NCBI RefSeq assembly: GCF_950295315.1
Contig: NC_080177.1
Span: 80,698,070 to 80,762,069 of the forward strand
Direction of reading: 5' to 3'
Length of the DNA: 64,000 bases
Origin: Erinaceus europaeus
Taxonomy: Eukaryota; Chordata; Mammalia; Eulipotyphla; Erinaceidae
The notes under the pieces: model-generated
What the model saw: only the letters and a program-made list of their open reading frames with translations
What the model was told of the DNA's origin: nothing
Database searches by the model: none
Translations under genes and position numbers: made by a program
Shown here: positions 31,261-41,439 of the stretch, in pieces
Layout: each line of letters opens with the position of its first letter
Numbering within the stretch: position 1 is the stretch's first letter

Positions 31261-31419
31261 AAAAGTACATTATTTAAAGAAGAGTTTTTTTTTTTTTTCT
31301 TTCAATTTTGGGAAAAGTTTAAGGAGGGTTGGTAGTTTTTGTCATCTTCAGGATCTCAACCCCTGGATGCGCTACTGATTTTCACTGAATTTAAATGCCT
31401 GTTTATTAACATCCAGTGA

Positions 31420-31648
31420 TTACATTGTTGTTGTTGTTATTATTGCTGTCATTGTTGTTGGATAGGACAGAGAGAAATGGAGAGAGGAGGGGAAGACAGA
31501 GAGGGGAGAGAAAGATAGACACTTGCAGACCTGCTTCACGTGACTCCCCTGCAGGTGGGGAGCCGGGGACTCGAACCAGGATCCTTATGCTGGTCCTTGA
31601 GCTTCCCACCATGTGCACTTAACCAGCTGTGCCACCGCCCAGCCCCCT
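31420..31648 (-). mobile_element. Type I SINE
   Basis: Reverse orientation, with ATAGGACAGAGAGAAATGGA, B box GGGACTCGAACCAGGATCC and head GTGCCACCGCCCAGCCC. A C-run (31649-31670) follows. Confidence 0.88.
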
Positions 31649-31670
31649 TGTCCCCCCCCCCCCACCCCCC

Positions 31671-32436
31671 CATGAATTCTTCTGTCCTGAGATGCATTCT
31701 ACTCGGTGTCCACAAGAGGCCGACATAACAGGGAACTGCAGGTTTGCCAGCTTTCAGTCCACATGGCTCATGGGTGCTTCATTCCTCTTTATTTTTCTAT
31801 GAAGTGAAATACCATTTGGTCCAGGGGTTTTTAAACCCTTTCCTTTCTTTTAAGAATTAGAGACCTGCTGGTGAAATTTATCTCTGTGCAGAACATTGGC
31901 TTTGCCTGTGTGAGAGTATGGCTTCCTCCCTTGTGGCCATAGGGGTCAGCCTTGTTTTGGCTTCTCTCTCCGTCTCTGGTGTCACTCTGTGTCTTCCAGA
32001 GTAAGCCAGTCACTACAGGTTAGAAGACGGAGGGCCAGCAGTCAGCTCACTTGGCTGCTTCGCCTTGTGTGAGAACCAGGTTCTCCTCTGTTACCCACAG
32101 GCAGGGAGGGAGCTCTGGTGCTGTATCTCTTTCAGTCTGTCTGCCCGTTTCGGTCTGTCTGTATTCCCAAAAGTAGGCATTCCTGAGCGATGGAGGCTTG
32201 GTGATGTCAAAATAAAAGGATAAGCAAATAAATAATTTAACGAATAGAGAGAGAGAGAGAACTCTGAGTAGGAAGCTACACAGGACAAGGAGTTCAGGGA
32301 TGAACTGGGAAGTCCTGGTTTCAAATAAAATGTGGTCCCCCCCAAGCCATTTTTTCATTTGTAATTAATAGTAGTTTATAAGATTATAAGATAATAGAGT
32401 TTAGTTCCTGACTGCACCTTTCACCCTCCCAGTGGA
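31671..32436. other. Mostly unique sequence
   Basis: A possible degenerate SINE lies at 32035-32260 (GTGTGAGAACCAGGTTC as B box). No gene recognised. Confidence 0.4.
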
Positions 32437-32560
32437 GGGGAGACAGGATAATGGATATGCAAAAAGACTTTCATGCTAGAATCCCAGCTTCAGGTTCAAT
32501 TCCCCACACCACCATATGTCAAGCTGAGCAGTGCTCTGGTTTTTTTTTAAAAGAAAATTA
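32437..32560 (+). mobile_element. Type IV SINE
   Basis: GGGGAGACAGGATAATGGAT, TTCAGGTTCAATTCCCC and GAGCAGTGCTCTGG. Confidence 0.8.
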
Positions 32561-33019
32561 TAAAGAGAAAATGGAGAGTGCTGACAATACGTCTCATCTA
32601 AATACTGTGCTGCTTTGCCTGTGTGGGACCCAGGTTAGTCCAGACCTCTCTGCACTGGAGGACCCTTCAGTGTTGTGGGCTCTCGCTCTCTCCCTTTTAT
32701 TTCTGCTATTGTTTCCCTAACCATAGCCAGTTTCTTAAGGTAACTAGTATTGGCTGAATTTGTTTCCTCAAATTTGTTTTCTCCAAAAAGATAAATTCTA
32801 GTTCAGTGACCAGGTAGGTGAGCTCGGCACTGTGTGTGAAGATTCAGGCGTCAGCCCTTGGTCCCCATGGGTGGGTTGGAAGTGTCTGGAGTAATGGTGG
32901 TGCCTCTTTCTCTCTCCTTCTCCATCTTTCTCTGTCTCTTAGAAAGAAAAAAGGAAAGGAAAAAGAAAAAAGTGGCCACCTGGAACAGTGATGTCACTGA
33001 GTCACAACGATAACCTTAG
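32561..33019. other. Degenerate SINE-like and unique sequence
   Basis: Two faint tRNA-like segments (near 32600 and 32805) with CTCTTTCTCTCTC bodies; otherwise unrecognised. Confidence 0.35.
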
Positions 33020-33098
33020 TGGCAGAAAAGAAAGAAAGGAAGGAAGGAAGGAAGGAAGGAAGGAAGGAAGGAAGGAAGGAAGGAAGGAAGAAAGAAAG
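33020..33098. repeat. (GGAA)n microsatellite
   Basis: About 13 uninterrupted AAGG units flanked by AAAG units. Confidence 0.96.
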
Positions 33099-33306
33099 AG
33101 GGGCCGGGTGGTAGTGCACTTGGTTGAGTGCACGTATTACAATGTGTAAGGACCCAAGTTCGAGCCCCTGGTCCCCACCTGCAGGGGGAAAGCTTTGTGA
33201 GTGGTGAAGCAGGGCTGCAGGTGTCTCTCTGTCTCTCTCCCTTTCTATCACCCCTTTCCCTCTTGATTTCTGGCTGTCTCTTTCCAATCAATAAAAGATT
33301 AAAAAT
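33099..33306 (+). mobile_element. Type II SINE, full length
   Basis: GGGGCCGGGTGGTAGTGCAC head, B box AAGTTCGAGCCCC, body CCCCACCTGCAGGGGG and tail TCCAATCAATAAAAG. Confidence 0.93.
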
Positions 33307-33535
33307 TTTTTATTTCTTTATTGGGGAATTAATGTTTTACATTAGACAGTAAATACAATAGTCTGTACATGCCTAACATTTCCCAGTTTTACACATAACA
33401 ATACACCCCCCGCTAGGTCCTCTGTCATCCTTTTTGGACCTGTATTCTTACCCCCACCTGCCCCAGAGTCTTTTATTTTGGTGCAATACGCCAGCTCCAG
33501 TCTAAGTTCTGCTTTGTGTTTTCTCTTCTCATCTT
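33307..33535 (-). mobile_element. L1 3' end, antisense
   Basis: TTCTTTATTGGGGAATTAAT, TTTTACATTAGACAGTAAAT, CACATAACAATACACC and TTTTGGTGCAATACGCCAGC. Confidence 0.8.
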
Positions 33536-34350
33536 GCTTTTTCCAACGTCTTAGGCCATCTGTCTATTTTGAGTCCTTCCTTCATTCCTTTCCTCCTGTC
33601 TCTATCTCCCTCCACCCCTCTCAGAAAGAAAGAAAGAAAACATGCAGTATAATTCTAATCCCCAGTATATCTCTGACTGACAAGGTGTTTATAGATCTAA
33701 TCAAACTGAAATGAATTTTATGATTTGTGACACCTAGCATTTATGGAAATGTGCCTTCTGTTTTTTTTTTCTTTTTCTTTCTTATAATAGATTTGTTGGT
33801 GAAGTTTTCCTGTGACATTATTTTGCAAAAGGGATATCTATCACTTTAAGTCACTCAACATTGCTCTAAATCAAGTTTTCTGAGCAAGATAATACAGTTA
33901 TTTGAGTCTGCAACGGTAATGGAGAAAGATGGAGTGACGCCTAACAGATGCTGTGCTTAAGAATGTCAGTCAGTGTTTTCAGTGAGCTCACAGCTTTAAC
34001 AAGTCAGACCATTTCACAGCTACCCCTTTGAGATTCAGGAGTAAATAGAGGATGTTTGTTGTACTTTTTACTCTAAATGGTTTCCCAATTTTCCATGCCA
34101 AACTCTGGCTTTGCCATCTGCCAGTGGATTCTAACTTCTCCTCTCATCTGAGCCTGTTTCCTGATGCCGTCGTTGACCTTGAGGAGATGGTATCAGTGTG
34201 CCCTTGCACTTGTAGTTGTTTTCTGGCATTTGACCTGCAGTGATTCTAGTGGTTGATTTTGAACAGTTCTCACTGTTGGGGGTGATGGGGGGGAGAAGCA
34301 TTTGGAGAATTACATGAACTGTAAGATCATCGTTAAAGCTCTGGTGGGTG
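33536..34350. other. Unique sequence
   Basis: No gene recognised. Confidence 0.45.
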
Positions 34351-34357
34351 GGTGTGG

Positions 34358-34862
34358 GGGTGGGCGGTGATGCACAAGGGTTAAGTGCACATAGTGCAAA
34401 GCACAAGGACCTGACAAGGATCCTGGTTCGAGCCCCGGTTACCCACCTGCAGGCGTCGGGGTGGGGGTCACTTCACTAGCCGTGAAACAGGTCTGCAAAT
34501 GCCTATCTCTCCCTCTCCGTCTTCCCCATCCCTCTCAGTTTCTTTCTGTCCTGTCCAACAATCACAGCAGCAGTAACAACAACAACAATAACAGCAGCGA
34601 CAACAATGGAAAAAAAAATGGCCTCCAGGAGCAGTGGATTCATAGTGCAGGCACTTCTTCTTCTTCTAGCATTTGCCCTTCTTCCGTAGCCAGTTAATGG
34701 CTTTGAAAGTGACTGGGATCCATGTGGATTCAGTCGGCTAGGAAGGATCGTCAGTTTCCCCAATGAATGGGTACTCACAGGATGCACCACGGGAAGGTCA
34801 ATCCAATGCATCCCAAGTGCAGGCACTGAGCCCCAGCAATGGCCCTGGATGCAAAAAATGAA
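34358..34862 (+). mobile_element. Type I SINE, long form, split by a 160-bp insert
   Basis: Head and body at 34358-34618, 3' extension ATGGCCTCCAGGAGCAGTGG from 34617, interrupted at 34656-34815, resuming GAGCCCCAGCAATGGCCCTG to an A-rich tail. Confidence 0.92.
34656..34815 (-). mobile_element. 160-bp non-autonomous element sharing its 3' end with the jockey-like LINE
   Basis: Flanked by a perfect 12-bp TSD AGTGCAGGCACT (34644-34655 and 34816-34827). Read on the minus strand it starts TGGGATGCATTGG and ends AACTGGCTACGGAAGAAGG then GCAAATGCTAGAAGAAGAAG. LINE copy B ends GACTGGCTACAGAAGAAGG then GCAAACGCTAGAAGAAG, so about 40 terminal bases match. The upstream ~120 bp do not match the LINE sequence in this window. 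I see no clear A or B box, so it may be a SINE with an unusual promoter or an internally deleted LINE. Confidence 0.85.
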
Positions 34863-34865
34863 AAT

Positions 34866-35241
34866 AAAAGCAAACAAACAAACAAAAATAACTATGGTCA
34901 GCTTGACTTATTATGGAGATCAGGCTATTTTTTCCCCTTCATGTCCACTGGATCCAACCTTATGTGTTTTTTAATTTTCTTTCACAATTCTATATCCCTG
35001 CTTGGATTTCTCTACTTCATTTGTCATGGACTGAGAAAAGGTTAGAGCTTCCAACTGTGATGGCCTATTAATTCTTAATTCTTAATGCTGACAGGCGTCT
35101 GTCAGTATTTCTACATTTGAAGAGTATTTAGAGTTCGATGGCACAAGACTGTGTTTTCTTATCTAGACCACTCTAACTGTAACTTCAGGGGAGTCTGTGC
35201 TGTCTTAGCTGCTGCTGACCCCAGTGGCCGCTCCTGAGTGT
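34866..35241. other. Unique sequence
   Basis: No gene recognised. Confidence 0.45.
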
Positions 35242-35393
35242 TCTCCTCCTGACAACCACCCAGAGGTTCTTACCTTCTCTCTCCTCCTGACAACCACCCA
35301 GAGGTTCTTACCTTCTCTCTCCTCCTGACAACCACCCAGAGGTTCTTACCTTCTCTCTCCTCCTGACAACTACTCAGAGGTTCTTACCCTCTC
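35242..35393. repeat. 38-bp tandem repeat, four copies
   Basis: The unit contains CTCCTGACAACCACCCAGAG and GTTCTTACCTTCTC. The first three copies are nearly identical; the fourth has a few changes. Confidence 0.95.
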
Positions 35394-35534
35394 TTCTCCT
35401 GCCAGTTTCTGCTGTTTCAGAGCCTGAGGACTCCTGGTGTCTCTTCATCTGGTTTTAGTTTCTCTCTTGCGTGTATTTAGGTCTTGCGTGTATGCTTTTC
35501 TTCCAACTTCTTGTTAAAAATCATTTCATTGTGG
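35394..35534. other. Unique sequence
   Basis: No feature recognised. Confidence 0.4.
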
Positions 35535-35700
35535 CCCCCCCAATGTGGAGCTTAATGATTTAGAGCACAGTTGTTGACACATGGCTATGCTTTCTCATCT
35601 CCCCATGACAGATGTCTGCAAAACACTCTCAGCTCCAACCTGGGTCCACATCTATCATCCTGCACCAGCACCATACCTCTAACTCCATCTAGTTTCTAGG
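35535..35700 (-). mobile_element. Old L1 3' end, antisense
   Basis: It shares CACATGGCTATGCTTTCTCA, CCCCATGACAGATGTCTGC and AACACTCTCAGCTCCAACCT with the sequence at 12.39 kb, the left part of an antisense L1 end. Confidence 0.55.
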
Positions 35701-35874
35701 GGTTTTGCTTTTTTCTAAAACAATATGTCTATATTTCACATATGTATCTATTATATAAAACACACATAATAAATATATGATTTGTTATCAAATAATAAAA
35801 TAAATCCTAAAAATGATTAATAAAATCAAATGATCTATTTTATACACATATACCTATGAATAATTTTCGTAGTT

Positions 35875-36055
35875 ATTTATTTTTCTATATTGGATAAAGA
35901 CAGAAATCAAGAGGGAAGGGGGAGATTGACACCTGCAGCCCTGCTTCACCACTTGTGAAGCTTCCCCCCCTGCAGGTGGGGACTGGGGGGTCAAACCCTG
36001 GGTCCTGGTGCATAGTAACATGTGCGCTCTACCAGGTGTGCTGCCACCCCGGCCC
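35875..36055 (-). mobile_element. Type II SINE
   Basis: Reverse orientation, with CACCTGCAGCCCTGCTTCAC and a degenerate B box (GGGGGGTCAAACCCTGGGTC). Confidence 0.85.
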
Positions 36056-36299
36056 TCAAATTTCTAAAACATTTAAAACACTCATTTACTAGAGAGTTGA
36101 GGAGAGGAGGGGTTTGGGAGGGGGAGAGGAGAGCACCAGGAAATGGAGGTGCTGTGTTTACATGGTCTGAGAAAACTAGGAGGAGAGTGTCTGAGCTACC
36201 ACTTGGATGACTTGAAATCCAGTTTTACTCACCAACAGCATTTGAGCTGTTCAAAAGCCTTTTGTATTTTCTTATCTTTTTTGGGTGGACTTTCCTGTT

Positions 36300-36760
36300 G
36301 TGACCCCAACAGGAGTTTGGGACTATGAGCATGCAAATGATGTCACCCTGAGGCGGACACACAGAGGAGGGAAGGTATAAAAGCAGGGACTTGGAGTAGG
36401 TGGCTGCTGTCTTTGGCTGCGGCTTCTTCTCCTGGTCAGAAGCATCTCGGTGGAGGTGAGCCAGGTATCCACCATGGCTACTTCTCCTGGGAACTGAACT
36501 CGTGTGACTCTGCTAGCCGGTAAACCTTTAGACCCCTCTACAGCCATGAGCAACCTTTACCAGAGCTGATCATTGTTTATCTTATGGGACTAAGCTTTTG
36601 ATAACTATACTCAGACTTTATGGACCTAGCGTACTCTTAATTTGATGATAATTGCTTATTTTGTCTTTTACCTGTCTCACCCTAATAAACTGTGTATTGT
36701 TTAAACCAGTTCCCAGCTCTCCACTGTGAATCCTTTTATGCTCCAAAGCAGCCCCCCCCA
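36300..36760 (+). mobile_element. LTR-like promoter/poly(A) module
   Basis: A TATA box GTATAAAAGC at 36376-36383 is followed about 300 bases later by a poly(A) signal AATAAA at 36684-36689 and a GT-rich stretch (CTGTGTATTG). That arrangement is LTR-like. Boundaries and TSD were not found and the family is not recognised. It could instead be an unrelated promoter-like sequence. Confidence 0.45.
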
Positions 36761-36949
36761 ACTCCTTTTTAAGTTAAGTTACAACACTTTTCCCTGTGAG
36801 GAAACTTTGCAAGCTCTGCTCCTCACCTCACCCACCTGTACACTTGAGGCTGTGCCTCAGAAGGACTCCTTATACTTGTTTGCTTTCGTCTCTTCCTGGA
36901 CATGCTCCCTTATACTCGGGCTTGGGAAGCCCTGTGCCCGCTGAGACTG

Positions 36950-37152
36950 GTAGGATGGTTCACACTCAGGTGAGCACACATCACAGTGCGCAAGGACCCA
37001 GGTTCAGGCCCTTGACCCCACCACCTGCAGGGGGAAAGCTTCACAAGTGGTGAAGCAGGGCTGTGGGTGTCTCTCTGTCTCTCCCTCTCTGTTTCCCCAC
37101 TCCTCTTAATTTCTGTCTGTCTCCATCAGATAAATAAAGATAAAAATATAAA
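36950..37152 (+). mobile_element. Type II SINE (first of three in tandem)
   Basis: CAGTGCGCAAGGACCCAGGT, ACCTGCAGGGGGAAAGCTTC and tail ATAAATAAAGATAAAAATAT. Confidence 0.88.
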
Positions 37153-37358
37153 GGGGTCCAGGTAGTGGCACACCTGGCTGAATGCACATGTTACAATGTG
37201 CAAGGACCCTGGCCCCAACCTGCAAGGGGAAAGCTTTGTGAGTGGTGAAGCACTGCTGTAGGCCTCTGTCTCTCTCTCTCTCCCTCTCTATCCCCACCTT
37301 TCCTCTTGCTTTCTGACTGTCTCTATCCAGTAAATAAATAAAGATAATTAAAAAATTG
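37153..37358 (+). mobile_element. Type II SINE (second of three)
   Basis: Head GGGGTCCAGGTAGTGGCACA. The B box region is lost (GGACCCTGGCCCCAACC). Tail TAAATAAATAAAGATAAT. Confidence 0.88.
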
Positions 37359-37710
37359 GGTGTCAGGCAGTAGTGCAGAGGGTTGAGTGCACATGGTATG
37401 AAGCACAAGGACCAGCATAAGGATCCCAGTTCGAGGCCCCAGCTCCCCGCCTGTAGGGGAGTCGCTTCACAGGCAGTGAAGCAGGTCTGCAGGTGTTTGT
37501 CTTTCTCTCCCCACATCTGTCTCTCCTCCTCTCTCCATTTCTCTCTGTTCTATCCAACAACAGCAGCAGCAATGACAACAATAATAATGACAACAAAGGT
37601 AGCAACAAAATGGGAAAAATGACCTCCAGGAGCAGTGCAGGCACTGAGCCCCAGCAATAACCCTGGAGGCAAAAAAAATAATAATAAATTAAAAAAGAAA
37701 AAAAAAATAT
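37359..37710 (+). mobile_element. Type I SINE, long form (third of three)
   Basis: Head GGGTGTCAGGCAGTAGTGCA, B box CAGTTCGAGGCCC, 3' extension GACCTCCAGGAGCAGTGCAG ... CCCTGGAGGC and an A-rich tail. Confidence 0.9.
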
Positions 37711-37739
37711 ATGTATTACTAGTCAATGACATGATTTTT

Positions 37740-39310
37740 TTCAAGGACTTGAATATTCTTAGCAGGAACCTATGTGCTGCACTTGATTTTTGATTTCCAC
37801 TGTCACACCAGTAATGCTATCTGCTGGAGATTTTGAAAGATTTCTCCATAAATTTTCTAAAGGCTTGTGACTGTTTATCAAGCATTTAGTTTGTCATGGT
37901 GGTAGATTGACCGGGCAATTGCTCATGTTGGAATTTGTAGTTTATGATTTGATAAATTAGGTGACTGCTGTTACATAGGCAGCAGTTTGTATATGCCTTT
38001 CCTTTGATAATTCACTGGAAAACTGTGAATAATAATATTGCATATACAGAAGACAAGGATGGATAGAGGTGTAAGGGAATAAATTTTCTCCATAAGTAGC
38101 AACAACCATGAATCTCTTATTAAATCTTCCAGGCAGGGAGCCTGTCACTCTAAGCATGAGTTCTCATTGTATGGAAAATTTAGACTGGTTATGGCCTAGT
38201 GTTCCAAAGCAGTAAAACAGAGCTGAAGTGTTTTTCACGCTGAACACATTGGCGGGGCGGGGCGGAGTCAAGGGCAAAATACAAAGCCTTTATGGAACCA
38301 ATTTAAGCATAGTCTTTCTTAGTTGTAAGCAGTGGGATTCATATTTGGTTGGTAGGAGGAGGATATTAATTATTCAGAAGACACTGGCCTGGCAAGCCAG
38401 CTTTGGGAGGCTGCAGATGGGAGCGACCGTCTGAATCAGACTGCAGGGCTAGCTCAGTGGGGACGTGGCTGTCGCCGTGGCTAACAGCCCCAGCTCGCCC
38501 TGTTGACATCCCTAACAATGGACTTTGGAAGCTGTCAGCAGCTCCGCTACCCCACAACCCAAAGGACTTGATTTTTGTGACAACCACCTCCGTTGCTGTG
38601 TGTCACCTGGCAAGAGGAGTGAGATGGTAATGGCCTGCCAGGACCTGTCCTGGGATTTGGTAGGTGTGGGGCTACCTCCGGCATCCAGATACACCTCCCC
38701 CCGCCATACCACTGTTTCCCATCTCAGTTTTGTTCTACCCTGATCGGTGCTTTTATTTTCATGCAAGTGATCTCAGTGGGCTGTGAATTCAACTGACATT
38801 CTAATTTAGAAGCCTGCAGGATCAAAGTTGGCGTCTGATTTTCAGTTATCTCTGCCCTGCGGCTGAAAGCGATAAGAGATTCTTTTAGCAGTCAGAGGAG
38901 CCTGGGATTTCACTTCATGCCTCTAGCCAAGAGCTTGTGATTTCAGCTTGTCATTCCTTTCCTTGTGAGCTGTGTATCACTGTGAGAAGCAACCCGTGTG
39001 CACCTCTGTACTTGGATTCCTTACTCCTGTCACACACTTCTGTGGCAGTGGGGTCTGTGGCCGTGGTTAGTCTTGCCTTCAGCAAGAGCTTCTTTAAGGT
39101 GGTAATTTGATAATTTGTGCCACAGGCTTCTAGATTCCCATCCCTTAATATTGATCTTGGGTTTTCACTGTTTTTATTTCCAACTAGAACAGGTATCTAA
39201 TTCTGCTTTCTGAGGGACCATTGCCTGAAGCTGCAGCATGTACCAATTCCTATCAGTTAATGTTCTTAGTTAAAGCAACCTGATATAATGCAAGTAGAAG
39301 ATGCATTAGG
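37740..39310. other. Longest tract without a recognised repeat
   Basis: 1.57 kb of mixed composition, with a G+C-richer core (38390-38720) and a GGCGGGGCGGGGCGG GC box at 38251-38265. No exon or repeat family recognised. Its freedom from SINEs is unusual in this window. Confidence 0.5.
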
Positions 39311-39314
39311 TCTG

Positions 39315-39560
39315 GGGGCCATTTACGTGCACATAGTTCTATGGATGAGGACCTGGGTTCAAGCCCCTGCTCCCCACCTGTAGTGGGAACGTTTCACGAG
39401 CAGTAAAGCAGGTTGGCAGATTCCGCCCTCTCCTCCCTCCCCCTCCTCTAGCAATTTCTCTTTGTCTTATCCAATAAAATGCAAAACATGGCTGCCAGGA
39501 GCAGTGGATTCATAGTGCCGGCACTGTGCCCAGTGGGGGAAAGAAAAAAAGAAAAGAGAG
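39315..39560 (+). mobile_element. Type I-like SINE with 3' hairpin module
   Basis: Head decayed; B box GGGTTCAAGCCCC; body CTCCCCACCTGTAGTGGG; 3' module GCTGCCAGGAGCAGTGGATT. Confidence 0.75.
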
Positions 39561-39733
39561 AAGATGATTTGGTCAGGACATTTGATTGCACAGATTCTTC
39601 AGAGCCACAGTTAGGAACAGTGCTCCGGGTCATGTCCTAGAAAGACATTGCTGGTGCTTCTGCGATTAGGTTCTGTCCACGTGCTATTACTGTTTTATTA
39701 AAGACTTACTATTTTGAGTCACATCGGTGCGAC

Positions 39734-40135
39734 ATGGCAGTTACTGGGGGCTCGAGAGTAAACACCCCTCACCATTTCTGACTATTGAAAGAACTCAAAG
39801 AAGGCTGGAAAGGAGTAGGGGATGGCACAGTTAACTGGAAACTAGACGCTGATGGAGACTCGTCACGTACAAGATGTACAGGGGATGATAGTTGGGCCTC
39901 CAAGAACGGCTGATGAAAGCCAAATTATGGCCTTAACATAGAACGTGTACCTGAATACCCTGGAGCAGCCCCTGCCTTTGCAAGACTCGGAACAAACATT
40001 AACATGAATGGAGTTCATAGTTCTAATGGAGTGGTAAACCCAAGGACCACATCAGTGCTAGCAAAAACGTCAAAAATCGTGTAGGATCACAGTTACCCTG
40101 CAAGAACTTTGATGCTCAGTGGTGTTTAAAGAAAT
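39734..40135 (+). pseudogene. UBE2V1: Processed pseudogene of ubiquitin-conjugating E2 variant UBE2V1
   Basis: UBE2V1 is a catalytically inactive E2 variant that partners UBE2N to build Lys63-linked ubiquitin chains. From an ATG at 39734 the frame shows an MAVTGGSRV N-terminus, then [19 protein letters not shown]. After a +1 shift near 39868 it reads MIVGPPRT. After a further shift it reads [28 protein letters not shown] and SVLAK. These line up in order with the UEV fold of UBE2V1; NGV(N/H)SSNGVV favours UBE2V1 over UBE2V2. The copy is dead: a TGA replaces an Arg codon at 39779-39781, there are at least three frameshifts, and the last ~10 codons are lost where a truncated SINE begins at 40137. 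The coding exons are continuous, so it is a retrocopy. No poly(A) tail or TSD is visible. Confidence 0.85.
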
Positions 40136-40136
40136 T

Positions 40137-40310
40137 CTGGGCTCCCCACCCGCAGGGGGGTCGCTTCACAGGCGGTGAAGCAGGTCTGCAGGTGTCTTTC
40201 TTTCCCCCTCTCTGTCTTCCCCTCCTCTCTCCATTTCTCTCTGTCCTATCCAACAATGATGACATCAATAACAAAAACAATAATAACTACAGCAATTAAA
40301 AAAAAAAAGA
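40137..40310 (+). mobile_element. Type I SINE, 5'-truncated
   Basis: It starts at GGGCTCCCCACCCGCAGGGG and keeps the body and A-tail. AGAAA(T/C)TCTGG flanks both sides as a probable TSD. Confidence 0.85.
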
Positions 40311-40352
40311 AACTCTGGGGCTGGGGAGACAGCATAATGATTGTGCAAAAAC

Positions 40353-40552
40353 TTTTTTCCTTTTTATTTTATTTAATTAATTTATTTTTTGTTCATTAGT
40401 TAGAAACTGAGAGACTGGGGGGGCATGGGAAGAGACACTGAAACACTGCTCCTGAAGCTTCCTCTCGCTACATGGTGCTTCCCTGAGGTGGCCAGGGACT
40501 CGAACCCATGTCATTGTGCACTTTGCTGGGTGAGCTGTCTCCTAGCCTTGCT
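40353..40552 (-). mobile_element. Type II-like SINE, diverged (nested)
   Basis: Reverse orientation: TTAGTTAGAAACTGAGAGAC and B box GGGACTCGAACCCATG. Confidence 0.65.
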
Positions 40553-40589
40553 CTTCCTCCTCCTCCTCCTCCTTCTTCTTCTTCTTCTT

Positions 40590-40876
40590 TTTTTTTTTTT
40601 AATATTTACTGATTCCCTTTTGTTGCCCTTGTTGTTTTATTGTTGTAGTTATTATTGTTGTTATTGATATTGTCATTGTTGGATAAGACAGAGAGAAATG
40701 GAGAGAGGAGGGGAAGACAGGGGGAGAGAAAGACAGACACCTGCAGGCCTGCTTCACTGCTTGTGAATCGACTCCCCTGTAGGTGGGGAGCCGGGGGCTC
40801 GAACCAGGATCCCTATGTCAGTCCCTGCGCTTTATACCACCTGAGCTTAACCCACTGCGCTACCGCCCAACTTCCT
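40590..40876 (-). mobile_element. Type I SINE (nested)
   Basis: Reverse, full length: TCCCTTTTGTTGCCCTTGTT, ATAAGACAGAGAGAAATGGA, B box GGGGCTCGAACCAGGATCC and head GCGCTACCGCCCAACTTCC. Confidence 0.92.
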
Positions 40877-40879
40877 GTT

Positions 40880-41090
40880 TTTTTTTTAAATCTTTATTTA
40901 TTGGGTAGAGACCTCCAGAAATCGAGAGGGAAGGGGGAGTTAGAGAGGGAGAGAGACAGAGAGACATCTGCAACCCTGCTTCAATGCTTGTGAAGTTTTG
41001 CTCCTGCAGGTGGAGACTGGGGTCTTGAACCCGGGTCCTTGCGCACTATAACATGTGCGCTCAACCAGGTGCACCACCTCCTGGGCCCCC
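40880..41090 (-). mobile_element. Type II SINE (nested)
   Basis: Reverse: TTGGGTAGAGACCTCCAGAA, B box GGGTCTTGAACCCGGGTCC and head GGTGCACCACCTCCTGGGCC. Confidence 0.9.
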
Positions 41091-41439
41091 AAAAGCTTTT
41101 CAGGCCTGAGGCTCTGAGGTCCCAGGTTCAGTCCCCAACACCACCTGTTCTGAGCAGTGTTCTTGCCTCTTTCTCTCCCGGTATCTTTCTCTCTGTGTCT
41201 ACTCTTTCTCATTAAAATAAACTTTAAGTATTAAAAAAATAAGAAATGGTGAAACTCCCTCATCTGCTTGAAGGACAGTATTAACAGCAGTTAATCAAAA
41301 AAGAAGGGAAAGTGTAATTCCTCTCTAACACCTCTGCTGAATTTAAGCCGTCTTCACTGTACACAGTAGTAAATTTACTAGATATGTATGTAGACCTCAA
41401 AGTACTGGAAAGAAAGCTCCTATTCAAAGGCAAATTATC

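Larger units (their letters stand above)
40311..41235 (+). mobile_element. Type IV SINE, split by three nested SINEs
   Basis: The head (GGGGAGACAGCATAATGATT, GTGCAAAAAC) is at 40318-40352. The rest resumes at 41091 with CAGGCCTGAGGCTCTGAGGT, B box CCCAGGTTCAGTCCCC and a TCATTAAAATAAAC tail. Between them lie reverse SINEs of types II, I and II. Confidence 0.85.
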
